From Brevundimonas sp. (GTDB lineage: Bacteria; Pseudomonadota; Alphaproteobacteria; Caulobacterales; Caulobacteraceae), in NCBI RefSeq assembly GCF_013912065.1, contig NZ_JACESA010000001.1, positions 310,001-374,000 of the forward strand: DNA of 64,000 nucleotides, given 5' to 3'. The notes under the pieces are model-generated. The model was given only the letters and a program-made list of their open reading frames with translations, searched no databases and was not told the DNA's origin. The stretch's first letter is position 1, and each line of letters begins with the position of its first letter. Positions 50,170 through 59,940 of this stretch are shown piece after piece. A program made the position numbers and the translations under genes.

Positions 50170-52543
50170 TCTGCACTCCCTTGGCTTTGAGGAATTCACG
50201 GGCGAAGCCGGCCTCGCCGAACCGGGCGAGAACGTCATCGATGACGGTCTGGTCTTCGGGCGCGCCGGCGCCGCAGAGCGCGAGCGCGACGCCCGTCAGC
50301 CGCAGGTCGAACAGCCGGCGCCCCCGGGGCTGACGCCAGTAGTAGGCGCGCTTGGGCGTGGCGAAGGCGATCAGCTCCAGCTGACGCCGGTTGAGGCCGA
50401 AGCCCTGGTAGAGGCCGGCCGAGGACGGCTCCAGAGCGCGAGGATTCGGCAGGAAGACTTGGGTCGGGCAACTCTCGATCAGGCTGGCGGAGATCGAGGA
50501 AGCCGCCACATCCTCCAGGCTCTGGGTGGCGAAGACCACGGCGACGCGTTTCTTGCGCAGGGTCTTCAGCCACTCCCGGATCTTCGCCGCGAAGGCCGTC
50601 TCGCCGAGGAACAGCCAGGCCTCGTCGAGCACCAGGAGGGTGGGCCGGCCGTCGAACCCCTGCTCGAGCGCGTGAAACAGGGCCGACAGGACCGGCGCGA
50701 TAGCCGAAGGCGTCGCCATCAGGGTCTCCAGCTCGAAGGTGTCGAAGCGGCTGGACGTGAGGCTCGCGCCCTCCCCGTCCAGCAGGGCGCCGTGCGGTCC
50801 CTTGAGGGTCAGGGGTTCGAGCGCGGCCGCCACAGCCTTGTCCTGCACGAGGGCGCAGAAGACGGTCAGCGTCCTCTGGCCGGACGGGGCTTCGCTCAAC
50901 GCGGTCAGGGCGGCCCAGATCTCCTCCCGGACCCGCGGGACCGCCTCCAGCCCCGCCAGCCGAACGGTCTCCGCGATCCACTCCGAGGCCCAGGCCCGTT
51001 CGTCGTCGCGGTCGATCCGCGCCAGCGGCTGCAGCGACAGGTCCGCGCCCGGCTCCATCGCCCGCCAGCGCCCCCCGGCGGCGAGGGTCGCCGCCCGCGC
51101 CGAGCGGCCCTTGTCGAAGAAGACGACCCGGGCGTCGGGATAACGGAACCATTGCAGCGACAGAAAGGCCAGGAGCGCCGACTTGCCCGAGCCGGTCGGC
51201 CCCACGATCATCGCATGACCCACGTCTCCGACGTGCAGGGCGAGGCGAAACGGCGTCGACCCCGTGGTGCGGGCGGTCGCGAGCGGAGGGCCGTCCAGAC
51301 AGGGATCGATCGACGGTCCGGCCCAGACCGCCGAGACCGGCAGGAGGTCCGCCAGGTTCAGGGTCGAGACGAGCGGTCGGCGGATGTCGGCATAGGGTTC
51401 GCCCGGCATCGACCCGAGCCAGGCCTCGACGGCATTGAGATCCTCGATCCGGGCCATCAGTCCCTGGGCGTTCAGCGCCGCCTCAATGGCCCGGGCCTTG
51501 GCCATCGCCCCTTCTTCGGTAGCGTCGAGGATGGAGACAGTGAGGGTCAGATAGCCGAAGGCGCAGACCTCGGCGCCGAGCGCGGCCAGGGCCCCGTCGC
51601 ATTCCTCGGTCTTGGAGGCCGCGTCAGTGTCCAGGAGCGGCACCTCCTCCTTGGTGATCGCCTCGCGCAGAAGGACGCCGACGCCCTTGCGTTTGGCGAA
51701 CCAGCGCTTCCTCAGCTTGACGATCTCACGCTCGGCCTCCGGCTTGTCGACGCCCAGCCAGCGGGCGGTCCAGCGATAGGCGAACGGCAGGGCGCCCAGG
51801 GCGTCCAGCAGACCGGGCCGGGTGACGGACGGCAGTCCCCGCACCGAAACGACCTTCAGCCACAGGTCACCCAGCCGCGGCGCGACCCCGGCGGTCAGGG
51901 CCGCGTCGGCTAGCCAGCCGTCGAGGAACATCGGGGTCTCCGGCGGCCGGACAGCGAAGGGCCGCGGCGAGACGCAGTCGTGCAGCCAGGTCAGCAGGTC
52001 GGCGTCATCCAGCCGCTCGATCTCCAGCAGGCCGTCGGCCAGCAGGTCCTGGGTCGTGGTCGCTTCCCGGCCGAACGTCTCCAGTGCCCGGCGCCAGTCC
52101 TGCCCGCCCTTCTGCAGCCCGTCGAACAGCCAGCGCTCGAGCCGCCGGGTCTCATCGGCCGGCGGCAGCCAGGTCAGGGCCAACCGGAAGTCCGTCTCGA
52201 AGGCCGGGTCGGCGGTCTCGAACCGGCTGCGGCGCTCCGCGTCCAGCAGCCAGGCTGCGTCGATGTCGAACACGCTTTCCGGATAGGATGCGGCGGGACG
52301 ACGGCGCGCCTCCACGTGAAGGCACCAGCCGGAGCCTAGACGCCGCAGCGCATTGTTGAGCCGCGCCCGCACCGCCATCAGCTCGTCCTCGGTCGAGGAT
52401 TCCAGGTCCGGACCGCGGAAGCGGAAGCCGGTCAGGAAGGACCCGTCCTTGTTGAGCACGACACCGGGGGCGACCAAAGCGGCCCAGGGCAGGTGATCCG
52501 CGAGGGCGGCCGGTCGGCGGCGGTGCTCGTCGAGGAACCTCAT
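50120..52543 (-). CDS. trbE: Type IV secretion ATPase TrbE (VirB4-like)
   Basis: An 807-residue ATPase that energises pilus assembly and DNA transfer. Walker A is VGPTGSGKSALLAF (about residue 447), and Walker B is LLVLDEAWLFLGE. The C-terminal FATQSLEDVAASSIS segment is the VirB4 signature. Length matches TrbE. Confidence 0.93.
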   Translation of the reverse strand: MRFLDEHRRRPAALADHLPWAALVAPGVVLNKDGSFLTGFRFRGPDLESSTEDELMAVRARLNNALRRLGSGWCLHVEARRRPAASYPESVFDIDAAWLLDAERRSRFETADPAFETDFRLALTWLPPADETRRLERWLFDGLQKGGQDWRRALETFGREATTTQDLLADGLLEIERLDDADLLTWLHDCVSPRPFAVRPPETPMFLDGWLADAALTAGVAPRLGDLWLKVVSVRGLPSVTRPGLLDALGALPFAYRWTARWLGVDKPEAEREIVKLRKRWFAKRKGVGVLLREAITKEEVPLLDTDAASKTEECDGALAALGAEVCAFGYLTLTVSILDATEEGAMAKARAIEAALNAQGLMARIEDLNAVEAWLGSMPGEPYADIRRPLVSTLNLADLLPVSAVWAGPSIDPCLDGPPLATARTTGSTPFRLALHVGDVGHAMIVGPTGSGKSALLAFLSLQWFRYPDARVVFFDKGRSARAATLAAGGRWRAMEPGADLSLQPLARIDRDDERAWASEWIAETVRLAGLEAVPRVREEIWAALTALSEAPSGQRTLTVFCALVQDKAVAAALEPLTLKGPHGALLDGEGASLTSSRFDTFELETLMATPSAIAPVLSALFHALEQGFDGRPTLLVLDEAWLFLGETAFAAKIREWLKTLRKKRVAVVFATQSLEDVAASSISASLIESCPTQVFLPNPRALEPSSAGLYQGFGLNRRQLELIAFATPKRAYYWRQPRGRRLFDLRLTGVALALCGAGAPEDQTVIDDVLARFGEAGFAREFLKAKGVQNVDSVFDAFAGPLAAE

Positions 52544-52550
52544 CGTCCCC

Positions 52551-52832
52551 TCACGCGTCCAGATGGCCCGGCAGGGCGAGATGCCGGCGCAGGACGTCGA
52601 AGAAGCGCCGGTCCACGCGCGCCGCCCACAGGCCGACGGCGTGGGCGGCCGCCCACCACAGGAGGCCCAGCCACCAGATTCGCAGGGCCAGACCCAGCAC
52701 CAGAGCGATGGTGCCCATGGCGATGGCGTAGCCCCTCGGCATTCCGGCCATCAGGACGGGTTCGGCCAGGGCCTGGGCCACGGGAAGGTCCCAGCCGTCC
52801 GGCCGGGCGTCATGGGTCGAGGCCGCCATCAC
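52551..52832 (-). CDS. trbD: Type IV secretion protein TrbD (VirB3-like)
   Basis: A 93-residue membrane protein with two hydrophobic spans (AMGTIALVLGLALRIWWLGL and adjacent). Its stop is 7 bp before trbE and its start overlaps trbC by 4 bp. Confidence 0.85.
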   Translation of the reverse strand: MMAASTHDARPDGWDLPVAQALAEPVLMAGMPRGYAIAMGTIALVLGLALRIWWLGLLWWAAAHAVGLWAARVDRRFFDVLRRHLALPGHLDA

Positions 52833-53149
52833 CCGATCTCCGCCCCGCCGGCGAAGCCGAAGAAATCAAGAAAGAAGGTGGAGGCGGCGAAGGCGATGCA
52901 CAGGCCGAACATGATCCCCAGGCCCCGACGCATCGACGAGCCGTTCTCGCTCATCGCCACCCCGGCCCCGAAGACCACTACGGCCACCACGGCCGCCGCC
53001 TGGACGACCGGCCCGGTGATCGATTGGACCACCTGCTGAAGCGGCCCCTCCCACGGCATGCCGGAGCCGCCGGCGAGGGCCGGTCCGGCGACCAGCAGGC
53101 CATACGTCATCGCTGCGCCGAACAGGCGGCGCCCAGGGTCTTTTTGCAT
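52829..53149 (-). CDS. trbC: Pilin precursor TrbC (VirB2-like)
   Basis: A 106-residue pilin precursor with a signal peptide to about residue 27 and two hydrophobic helices (VVQAAAVVAVVVFGAGVAM and LGIMFGLCIAFAASTFFLDF). It is processed by TraF. In related operons trbB directly precedes it; here the space upstream is occupied by about 10 kb of unrelated genes. Confidence 0.88.
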   Translation of the reverse strand: MQKDPGRRLFGAAMTYGLLVAGPALAGGSGMPWEGPLQQVVQSITGPVVQAAAVVAVVVFGAGVAMSENGSSMRRGLGIMFGLCIAFAASTFFLDFFGFAGGAEIG

Positions 53150-53643
53150 GTCTGAAGTCCTGTCTGTTCAGGGCGTTTCAAGGCGCCGCGACTCATTGCA
53201 AACGCCATTCCGCTCCCGCCGTCAACAGTATTTTTCGTACGTAATACCAGTAACTTGCGCGCAACTCTTCAACGACTTTGGCCGACTTTTCTCCCGCCAC
53301 AACGGCCATGGCGCGCCGCCTTAGGCGCCTTCGGCGCCGCACTGACTTGCGCCGACGCGTGCAACTCCGCGCCGTGTTTTCTCATCTGATTTTTCGCCCA
53401 TGCCGGCGGGTCGCGCCGTCGATCCGGCACGGCCAAGGGCGCCGATCTGGTGCGACGCCCCGCTCAGGTCGATCCTGCCGGCGCCCCTTACGTCATCACC
53501 GTTCGCCGGCCGGGCGACCGCCGCCTTGCGCCTGTTCGTCTCGGATGCGAGCGGGACGCCGAAGGTCCGCCTGTCGAGGATGGCTGCGAGATAGAGGCAA
53601 GCTCGCACCTGAACGATTGCCGTCCGTCGAATGCAGTCGCCGT
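53150..53643. promoter_or_regulatory. Gene-free region behind trbC
   Basis: No convincing gene lies in these 494 bp. The AT-richest part (53222-53262) contains the palindrome TTGCGCGCAA (53254-53263) and a GTATT/AATAC pair around CGTACG (about 53228-53247). On the reverse strand a TTGACG (-35-like) occurs about 60 bp before trbC. A GGCGCCTTCGGCGCC hairpin (53324-53338) follows. A new promoter for the trbC operon is likely here because trbB is displaced. Confidence 0.45.
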
Positions 53644-55125
53644 CTAGGTTGAGACCATAGCGGCAAGACCAAGTCTGCGGATTGCGTCTCCCGCCTCCAT
53701 CTCGTTCAGACTGGCGAAGCCCAGACGCAGACCACGCTGTTCCGAAGGAGGAACGGCGTAGGAATCCGACGGGGCGAAGCGAAGTCCGACAGAGGGGCCG
53801 TTCTGGTCGATGCGATCCAGCACGTCCAGATCGGGAAACTGCAGCCAAAAGGCTAGGCCGCCGTCCGGCATGTCATAGGTCATCAGCCCGCCCAGCTCGC
53901 GGTCCAGCGCCTCGGCGAAGGCCATGCGACGCGCGCCGTAGATCAGATGGGTCTTGCGGGCATGGCGACGCAGTTCGCCGGCGTCGATCAGTTCAGCCAC
54001 CGCGTCCTCGGTCAGGGCGTTGCCCTGGCGATCCAGGGTCATGATCTGGCTGGCGATGGCGTCGATCACGGCCGTCGGCGCGACGACATAGCCGATGCGC
54101 AGACTGGGCAGGGTCAGCTTGGAGAGCGACCCGATATAGATGACCCGGTTCGGCGCATAGCTGGCCAGGGGCAGCAGCGGTTGGGATTCGAAGTGAAACT
54201 CGTGGTCGTAATCGTCCTCGATCACGGCGAAGGCGAACTGGCGCGCGATTTCCAGCAGGCGCAGACGCCGCTCCGGCCGCAGGGCGACCGTCGTCGGAAA
54301 CTGGTGGTGCGGGGTCAGGAAGACGGCGCGGACCCGGTGTTTGCGGCACGCTCGCTCGACCGCCTCCACGTCGATCCCGTCGGCGTCGACCGGAACGCCG
54401 ATGACCTGAGCACCGGCGGCGCGAAAGGCGGCCGCGGCCGGGGTGTAGGTCAGACTCTCCATGATCACCGTATCCCCCGGCTTCAGCAGGGCGCGAGCCG
54501 CCACGGCGACCGCCATCTGGCTGCCGCGGGTGATACAGATATTGTCGATGCTCGCCTGGAGCCCGCGCTGGGCGTTCAGCATGTCGACGATGCCCTGACG
54601 CAGATAGGGCGAGCCCCGCGGGTCGCCATAGTGCAGCCGGTTCCAGCGTGTGGCGCGGGTGATGGCGTCGCGATAGGCGCGGGCCAGGACGTCGGTTGGA
54701 AACAGACGGCAGTCGGGGGTGCCCTCGTCGAAGGTCAGGGCGTCGCTGCCCGACAGGACGAAGGGCGGGCCGTCGGCGGCGTTGAAGCGGAACTCAGCCG
54801 TGTCGGGCGGACCCGCCCGGGCCTGGCTCTCCACCGGCTGGTCCGGCAGATTGGTGGCGACGCGGGTGCCGCGCGTGCCGTGCGACTGAAGCCAGCCCTG
54901 GGCGATCAGATCATCATAGGCCAGGACAATGGTCTTGCGGTTGACCCCCAGGGTCCGCGCCAGCTCGCGGCTGCTGGGCAGATAGGCGCCCGGCGCCAAG
55001 CGCCCGCGCTGGACCTCGTGGATCAGGGCGTAGACGATCTGCAGATACAGCGGCATGGCGCGCGCGCCATCGATCCGCTCGGACAGGGTGATCTTCCAGG
55101 GTCGCAGCATTGGTCCCATCGACAC
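53644..55125 (-). CDS. MocR/PdxR-type transcriptional regulator (GntR-aminotransferase fusion)
   Basis: A 493-residue fusion. The N-terminal GntR winged helix (LPSSRELARTLGVNRKTIVLAYDDL) is joined to a fold-type I aminotransferase-like domain that binds PLP through the lysine in YIGSLSKLTLPSLRIGY. Such regulators sense PLP adducts or amino compounds. It is transcribed away from trbC's direction and sits beside a PaiB-like gene. A target is not evident; the dyad at 57518-57603 is a candidate. Confidence 0.87.
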   Translation of the reverse strand: MSMGPMLRPWKITLSERIDGARAMPLYLQIVYALIHEVQRGRLAPGAYLPSSRELARTLGVNRKTIVLAYDDLIAQGWLQSHGTRGTRVATNLPDQPVESQARAGPPDTAEFRFNAADGPPFVLSGSDALTFDEGTPDCRLFPTDVLARAYRDAITRATRWNRLHYGDPRGSPYLRQGIVDMLNAQRGLQASIDNICITRGSQMAVAVAARALLKPGDTVIMESLTYTPAAAAFRAAGAQVIGVPVDADGIDVEAVERACRKHRVRAVFLTPHHQFPTTVALRPERRLRLLEIARQFAFAVIEDDYDHEFHFESQPLLPLASYAPNRVIYIGSLSKLTLPSLRIGYVVAPTAVIDAIASQIMTLDRQGNALTEDAVAELIDAGELRRHARKTHLIYGARRMAFAEALDRELGGLMTYDMPDGGLAFWLQFPDLDVLDRIDQNGPSVGLRFAPSDSYAVPPSEQRGLRLGFASLNEMEAGDAIRRLGLAAMVST

Positions 55126-55169
55126 GCGATACTGACCCCACCCTAGGGGCCAGTTGACGCCAGATGCAA

Positions 55170-55751
55170 CTAGAGGCGCGCCTTGCGCATCAGGGCGGCG
55201 ATGGGCGCGTCGCCCAGGGCGTCGAGAATTTCCTCGAACGACTGTTCGCTCTCGTCCTGCCCCAGTTTGAACTTGGCGGCCTGGCGCGTGACCCGGGCGC
55301 GGAAGGCGAGGATGTGGGGCAGCATCCGCTCATAGCGCTCGCCCATCTGCCGCACCGACCAGGCGCCGCCCTCCAGCGCCTCGACCAATTCGACGATGGA
55401 GCGATGGTTCTCCTCGGGCAGGAAGCGGACCTCGACCTCGAACTGGGCCAGGGCGTAGTTCCAGGTCGGCGCCCAACCGGGCTTGGAGATCCAGGCCGGC
55501 GGAATATAGGCATGTGGTCCCTGGTACAGGATCAGGGCGCGCGGATCGGCCTTCAGCGTCTCGATCTGCGGGTTCGACCGGGCGAAATGGCCGAAGAACT
55601 CGGTCACTCCGCCGGCGTCGTCCTCCGTGGGCAGCAGCGGCAGGGGCGTGACGGCGTGGTCGCCGCCGACGCCGCTGACCATCAGGCCCAACACCTGCGC
55701 ACGGACGAGATCGACCACGTCCCCAGGCCGCGCGGGCGTATAGCGCGTCAT
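55170..55751 (-). CDS. PaiB-like flavin-binding regulator family protein
   Basis: A 193-residue protein of the PaiB family (FMN-binding split-barrel). It shows PLPLLPTEDD near the start, HFARSNPQI and ALILYQGPHAYIPPAWISKPG, then TWNYALAQFEVEVRFLP. Such proteins bind FMN or haem and may detoxify or regulate. It lies between an amidohydrolase and the MocR gene, all on the same strand. Confidence 0.82.
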   Translation of the reverse strand: MTRYTPARPGDVVDLVRAQVLGLMVSGVGGDHAVTPLPLLPTEDDAGGVTEFFGHFARSNPQIETLKADPRALILYQGPHAYIPPAWISKPGWAPTWNYALAQFEVEVRFLPEENHRSIVELVEALEGGAWSVRQMGERYERMLPHILAFRARVTRQAAKFKLGQDESEQSFEEILDALGDAPIAALMRKARL

Positions 55752-55781
55752 TCGCCGACCGCCCGGGCGCGTCGATCCCGA

Positions 55782-57458
55782 TCAGGCCGCATGGAGCTCG
55801 CGCCCCCCGACCAGGGTGCGCAGGACCTTGAGCTCGCGCAGGGTCTCGGGATCGATCTTCAGCGGGTTGGCGTCCAGCACCACGATGTCGGCCAGATAGC
55901 CCGGCGCCAGGACGCCCAGCCGGTCCTCCTGGAAGCCGGCGTAGGCGTTGGCCGACGTATAGGCCGTCAGGGCCTGTTCGACAGTGACCTTCTCCTGCGG
56001 CAGCCAGCCGTGCGGATGGGCGCCGTCGATGGTCTCGCGCGTCACGGCGGCGTGGATGCCGATGATCGGGTCCAGCGGCGCCACCGGCCAGTCCGAGCCG
56101 AAGGTCACCCGCGCCCCGCTGGCCATCAGCGAATGGAAGGCATAGGTGCCGTTCAATCGCGCCTCGCCGATCCGCTCGACCGCCCAGCGGCCGTCGTCGA
56201 TGGCGTGGAAGGGCTGGACCGAGGCGATCACATTCTGGCGGGCGAAACGCGGAATGGCCGAAGGGACGACGTGCTGGGCGTGCTCGATGCGGAAACGCCG
56301 GTCGCGCGGTCCGTTGGCCTGAACTGCGGCCTGGAAGACGTCGAGCACGTCGTCATTGGCTTCGTCTCCGATGGCGTGGACGGTGACGTGCAACCCATGG
56401 GCGTCCGCCGCCAGCGTCATCTCACGCAGTTCGTCCAACCCCATGACCCGTGTCCCACGCTGGTCTGGAGCGTCGGTATAGGGGGCGTTGAACAGGGCCG
56501 TGCGCGACCCCAGGGAGCCGTCGGCCAGACCCTTGACCCCGCCCCATCGGATCCAGTCGTCGCCCCTGCCCTCCTCGGCGACATAGGCCGCGATCTTCTC
56601 CCAGTCCTGCAACGGCACGAAGGAGTAGAAACGCATGTCCGGCTGGCCGCGCGTGCGCATCCGCATCAGCGCCTCATGCGTGCCCCAGCTGATCTCGGGC
56701 GCATGGACCTGGGCGACGCCGTGTTTCAGGCCGTGGGCGATCCCGTCGCGCATGGCCTGGTCTGCGTCCTGGTCGGTGGCGGGCGGAACGACGCGGTCGA
56801 TCAGGGCCTTGGCGTTGTCGCGCAATATGCCGGTCGGCTCGCCCGCAGCGTCGCGATCGATCACCCCGCCCGCCGGGTCCGGCGTGTCGCGGCTGATCCC
56901 GGCCAGTCTCAGCGCGACGCTATTGGCCAGATACATGTGCAGGTCGGTGCGCGGGGCTATAAAGGGGGTGTCGGGCGTGACGGCGTCGACCCAGTCGCGG
57001 CTGGGCAGCACGCCGCCCAGCCGCTGTTCGTCCCAGCTTCCGCCCTGCAGCCATTTGCCGGGCCGGATGTGTTGCGCCGCCGCCCCGACGCGACGGGCGA
57101 AGTCGGCGCGGTCGGTCGAGTCCAGCAGCACCGGTTGGGACAGCATGGTCGCGCCCCAAAGGAAGTGGGTGTGATTGTCCATGAAGGCCGGCATGACGAA
57201 GGCCCCGCCCAGGTCGAGGACGCGAGTCCGGGGCGTGATCAGGGCGCGCACGGCCTCTGCGCCCAAGGCCGCGATCCGCTCGCCGGCGACGCCCACCGCG
57301 TCGGTCGCCGGCGCATCCGGACGGCCCGTCCAGGCCACGCAATTGACCAAGGCCAGATCCAGCCCCGTATCGACGGCCCGCGCCCAGGCCCTGACGGCCG
57401 GCCCAGCGAGGGCGGCCGAAGCCAGGCCCAGGCCCAGCATATGGCGACGACTGATCAT
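55782..57458 (-). CDS. YtcJ-like amidohydrolase, exported
   Basis: A 558-residue enzyme starting at 57458 (MISRRHMLGLGLASAALAGP), which carries a Tat-like signal. Metal-binding HxH is in FMDNHTHFLWG, followed by HVTVHAIGDEAN and the late FGSDWPVAPLDP aspartate. YtcJ-type members are binuclear-type amidohydrolases with broad cyclic-amide or hydantoin-like substrates; the substrate here is unknown. An ATG at 57557 is possible but less likely. Divergent from the TonB receptor. Confidence 0.85.
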   Translation of the reverse strand: MISRRHMLGLGLASAALAGPAVRAWARAVDTGLDLALVNCVAWTGRPDAPATDAVGVAGERIAALGAEAVRALITPRTRVLDLGGAFVMPAFMDNHTHFLWGATMLSQPVLLDSTDRADFARRVGAAAQHIRPGKWLQGGSWDEQRLGGVLPSRDWVDAVTPDTPFIAPRTDLHMYLANSVALRLAGISRDTPDPAGGVIDRDAAGEPTGILRDNAKALIDRVVPPATDQDADQAMRDGIAHGLKHGVAQVHAPEISWGTHEALMRMRTRGQPDMRFYSFVPLQDWEKIAAYVAEEGRGDDWIRWGGVKGLADGSLGSRTALFNAPYTDAPDQRGTRVMGLDELREMTLAADAHGLHVTVHAIGDEANDDVLDVFQAAVQANGPRDRRFRIEHAQHVVPSAIPRFARQNVIASVQPFHAIDDGRWAVERIGEARLNGTYAFHSLMASGARVTFGSDWPVAPLDPIIGIHAAVTRETIDGAHPHGWLPQEKVTVEQALTAYTSANAYAGFQEDRLGVLAPGYLADIVVLDANPLKIDPETLRELKVLRTLVGGRELHAA

Positions 57459-57517
57459 TTCGGCGGCTCCCACATCCACGACCTTGCACCATCGCACCGG
57501 ACGCTGGGCCTGTCGAA

Positions 57518-57603
57518 ACATCCAGTTCAGGATTGCCGACGGGTCCAAGCCATTCACGCCACGGGACCAGACTTGGACCCGTCGTCATCGCTGGATTGGA
57601 TGT
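57518..57603. repeat. 86-bp nested dyad in the divergent promoter
   Basis: Two nested inverted repeats share the same centre (57560.5). The inner arms GACGGGTCCAAG (57538-57549) and CTTGGACCCGTC (57572-57583) are perfect. The outer arms ACATCCA (57518-57524) and TGGATGT (57597-57603) match. Of the outer 32 positions of each half, 26 pair. GGGACCAG also occurs at 57563 and 57611. It sits between the amidohydrolase and the TonB receptor. Confidence 0.6.
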
Positions 57604-57699
57604 GTCGGGCGGGACCAGTCGTGACGGAGGGTTCGACCGTGGGCGGACGTTCCCTGGAGGGGTCAAGGGCGTCCGTATCCCACGTCAAAGGGGATGAAC

Positions 57700-59931
57700 A
57701 TGACGATCGCCAAACTTCTCACCAGCACCGCCCTGAGCTCGGCCGCCGCCGTGCTGCTCGCCACCGCCGCCCACGCCCAAGGTCAGGCCCAACAGACGTC
57801 GGACGCCGCCAGCGTGGGCGACATCATCGTCACCGCGACCAAGCGTGACGAAAGCCTGCGCCAGACCGCCCTGTCGATCAGCGCCGTCACCGGCGAACAA
57901 CTGGCCGCCTCCAACGCCAACAGCCTGTCCGACTATATCGTCCGTCTGCCCGGCGTGGCGTTCAACGACTACCAACCCGGCATTTCCGAGGTGGTCATTC
58001 GCGGTGTGGCGGCGACCACCTATCACGAGCAGGGCCAGACCACCGTCGGCTATTATCTGAACGAAATTCCGCTGGTCGAGCCCGGCTTCCCGATCGGCAT
58101 TCCCGACGTCGACACCTTCGACCTGGACCGGGTCGAGGTCCTGCGCGGACCCCAGGGCACCCTGTTCGGTTCGTCCACCCTGGGCGGTTCGGTCAACTAT
58201 ATCGTCAAGACGGCCGACACGGCCGGCTATGACGCCGCCGCCTCGGCCCTGGTCGGGGGAACCAAGAATTCCGACGGCGACGCCAACTACGCCCTGAAGG
58301 CCATGGTCAATCTGCCGATCATCGCCGACACCCTGGCCGTGCGGCTGACGGCGCTGGAGCGGTTCGACGCCGGCTATCTGGACAACCCCGGCACGGGCGT
58401 GAACGGCAGCAATGACTTCACCACCCGCGGCCTGCGCGGCTCGGCGGTCTTCACCCCAACGCCGAGCACCAAGATCACCTACCTCAGCGCCTATCAGGAG
58501 ACCGAGCTCGAGGATCAGACCTATCTGGACCTGAACAATCCCTATGTCCGCGACACGCCCCGCGCCGAGCCGCAGGAGACCAGCTTCTGGCTGAACAGCC
58601 TGCGCCTGGACCAGGATCTGGGCTTCGCAAACCTGACGGTGATCGGCTCGGTGACCGAGAAGGACAATTCGACCGTCTTCTCCTACCCCTACGCCTATGT
58701 GACCGGCGTCACGACCGGCGAGGCCGCCGCCTATTCGCTGGGCGTGGCGGACGCGGAGCTGAAGACCTTCGAAGCGCGCCTGGCCTCGTCCGGAACCGGC
58801 CCGCTGAAATGGCTGGTCGGCGTCAGCTATCTGGAAGCGACAAAGTCCAGCCGCGACCGCATCTACCAGCAGGGCGCCGCCGCCTTCATCGACGCCAACC
58901 CAGCCCTGTATCCAGGCTACACTGGCGCGCAGCTTGCCCCGAACGACGCCATCTACGGCTATTTCTCGGACACGAAGAACGAGGACTTCGGCCTGTTCGG
59001 CGAGGTCTCCTACGCCTTCACGCCGACCGTCGAACTGACCGTGGGCGGCCGCTATTTCGACACCAAGAATTCGGCGACCATCACCAACGCCGCCGGCTCG
59101 CTGGCGCCGGGTTCGGTCAGCCTGGCCTCCAGCTTCGGCGTCGATCAATCCGAAGACGGCTTCACGCCCAAGGTCAGCCTGGCCTGGCGTCCGTCGCGCG
59201 AATTCATGGCCTACGCCACCTATTCGAAGGGCTTCCGCACCGGCGGCCCGAACCCGAACGCGGCCATTCTTCCGGGCGTGCCGGAATCCTATGAGAGCGA
59301 CGAGACGACCAACTACGAGATCGGCGTCCGCAGCACACAGATCGACGGCCGGCTGACCCTTGACGCCACCCTCTTCCATATCGACTGGGAGAACATCCAG
59401 GCGCGCCTCTTCTCCGACGCGCCCGAATATTATTCATACGTCACCAACGCTGGCGGCGCCGATATCGACGGGGTGGAGTTCTCAGGCGCCTTCGCCCTGA
59501 CACCGGAGCTGACGCTGAGCAGCAACATCACCTGGCAGGACGCGCGCCTGTCTGAGCTGTTGCCCGACAGTTTCGCGGTCGGCGGCGGCTATGCGGCCGG
59601 GACCACCCTGCCCGGTTCGTCGGACTGGACCATCGCCAGCAACCTGATCTACGCCCCGGCCATGGACCGCTCGCCGACCTTGGAGGTGGCGCATCGCTAT
59701 CTGTCGGAGGCGCCGGTCGCCTTCGGCAACGACGCAACGCGTGGCGACTTCCACGTCGTCGACTTGCGCGCTTCGGTCGATGTGACCGACACGATCCGCC
59801 TGCTGGCCTTCGTCAACAACGCCTTTGACGAGTTCGGCGTCCTGAACGCACCCTTCACCTCGCAGGCGGTTCCGGCCGGCTCGATCATCCGGCCGCGAAC
59901 TTTCGGCCTGCGACTCGACTGGTCGCTGTAG
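57700..59931 (+). CDS. TonB-dependent outer membrane receptor
   Basis: A 743-residue receptor. The signal peptide ends AHAQ (about residue 27), a TonB-box-like DIIVTATKRDESL follows, then plug (LPGVAFNDYQPGISEVVIRG) and barrel, ending with the usual aromatic residue region (FGLRLDWSL). The ATG at 57700 is preferred as AAAGGGG lies 6 bp upstream; one at 57694 is immediately after it. It imports a substrate for the adjacent hydrolases, by context. The next gene starts 9 bp later. Confidence 0.92.
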   Translation: MTIAKLLTSTALSSAAAVLLATAAHAQGQAQQTSDAASVGDIIVTATKRDESLRQTALSISAVTGEQLAASNANSLSDYIVRLPGVAFNDYQPGISEVVIRGVAATTYHEQGQTTVGYYLNEIPLVEPGFPIGIPDVDTFDLDRVEVLRGPQGTLFGSSTLGGSVNYIVKTADTAGYDAAASALVGGTKNSDGDANYALKAMVNLPIIADTLAVRLTALERFDAGYLDNPGTGVNGSNDFTTRGLRGSAVFTPTPSTKITYLSAYQETELEDQTYLDLNNPYVRDTPRAEPQETSFWLNSLRLDQDLGFANLTVIGSVTEKDNSTVFSYPYAYVTGVTTGEAAAYSLGVADAELKTFEARLASSGTGPLKWLVGVSYLEATKSSRDRIYQQGAAAFIDANPALYPGYTGAQLAPNDAIYGYFSDTKNEDFGLFGEVSYAFTPTVELTVGGRYFDTKNSATITNAAGSLAPGSVSLASSFGVDQSEDGFTPKVSLAWRPSREFMAYATYSKGFRTGGPNPNAAILPGVPESYESDETTNYEIGVRSTQIDGRLTLDATLFHIDWENIQARLFSDAPEYYSYVTNAGGADIDGVEFSGAFALTPELTLSSNITWQDARLSELLPDSFAVGGGYAAGTTLPGSSDWTIASNLIYAPAMDRSPTLEVAHRYLSEAPVAFGNDATRGDFHVVDLRASVDVTDTIRLLAFVNNAFDEFGVLNAPFTSQAVPAGSIIRPRTFGLRLDWSL

Positions 59932-59940
59932 GGTCGAGCC

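Noticed and set aside
50036-51913. Long open frame antisense to trbE and trbJ
   Set aside because: It lies wholly opposite two well-supported conjugation genes and has shadow-type composition.
53324-53338. GGCGCC-TTC-GGCGCC hairpin as terminator
   Set aside because: Stable stem but no U-run on either strand.
53321-53848. Open frame behind trbC on the reverse strand
   Set aside because: It overlaps the end of the MocR gene and is Arg/Ser-rich without motif.
55164-57848. 894-codon frame antisense to PaiB-like and amidohydrolase genes
   Set aside because: Low-complexity Arg/Gly/Asp composition with no recognisable motif; the opposite genes have clear catalytic motifs.
57685-59379. 564-codon frame antisense to the TonB receptor
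   Set aside because: Gly/Val-rich shadow of the barrel coding sequence.
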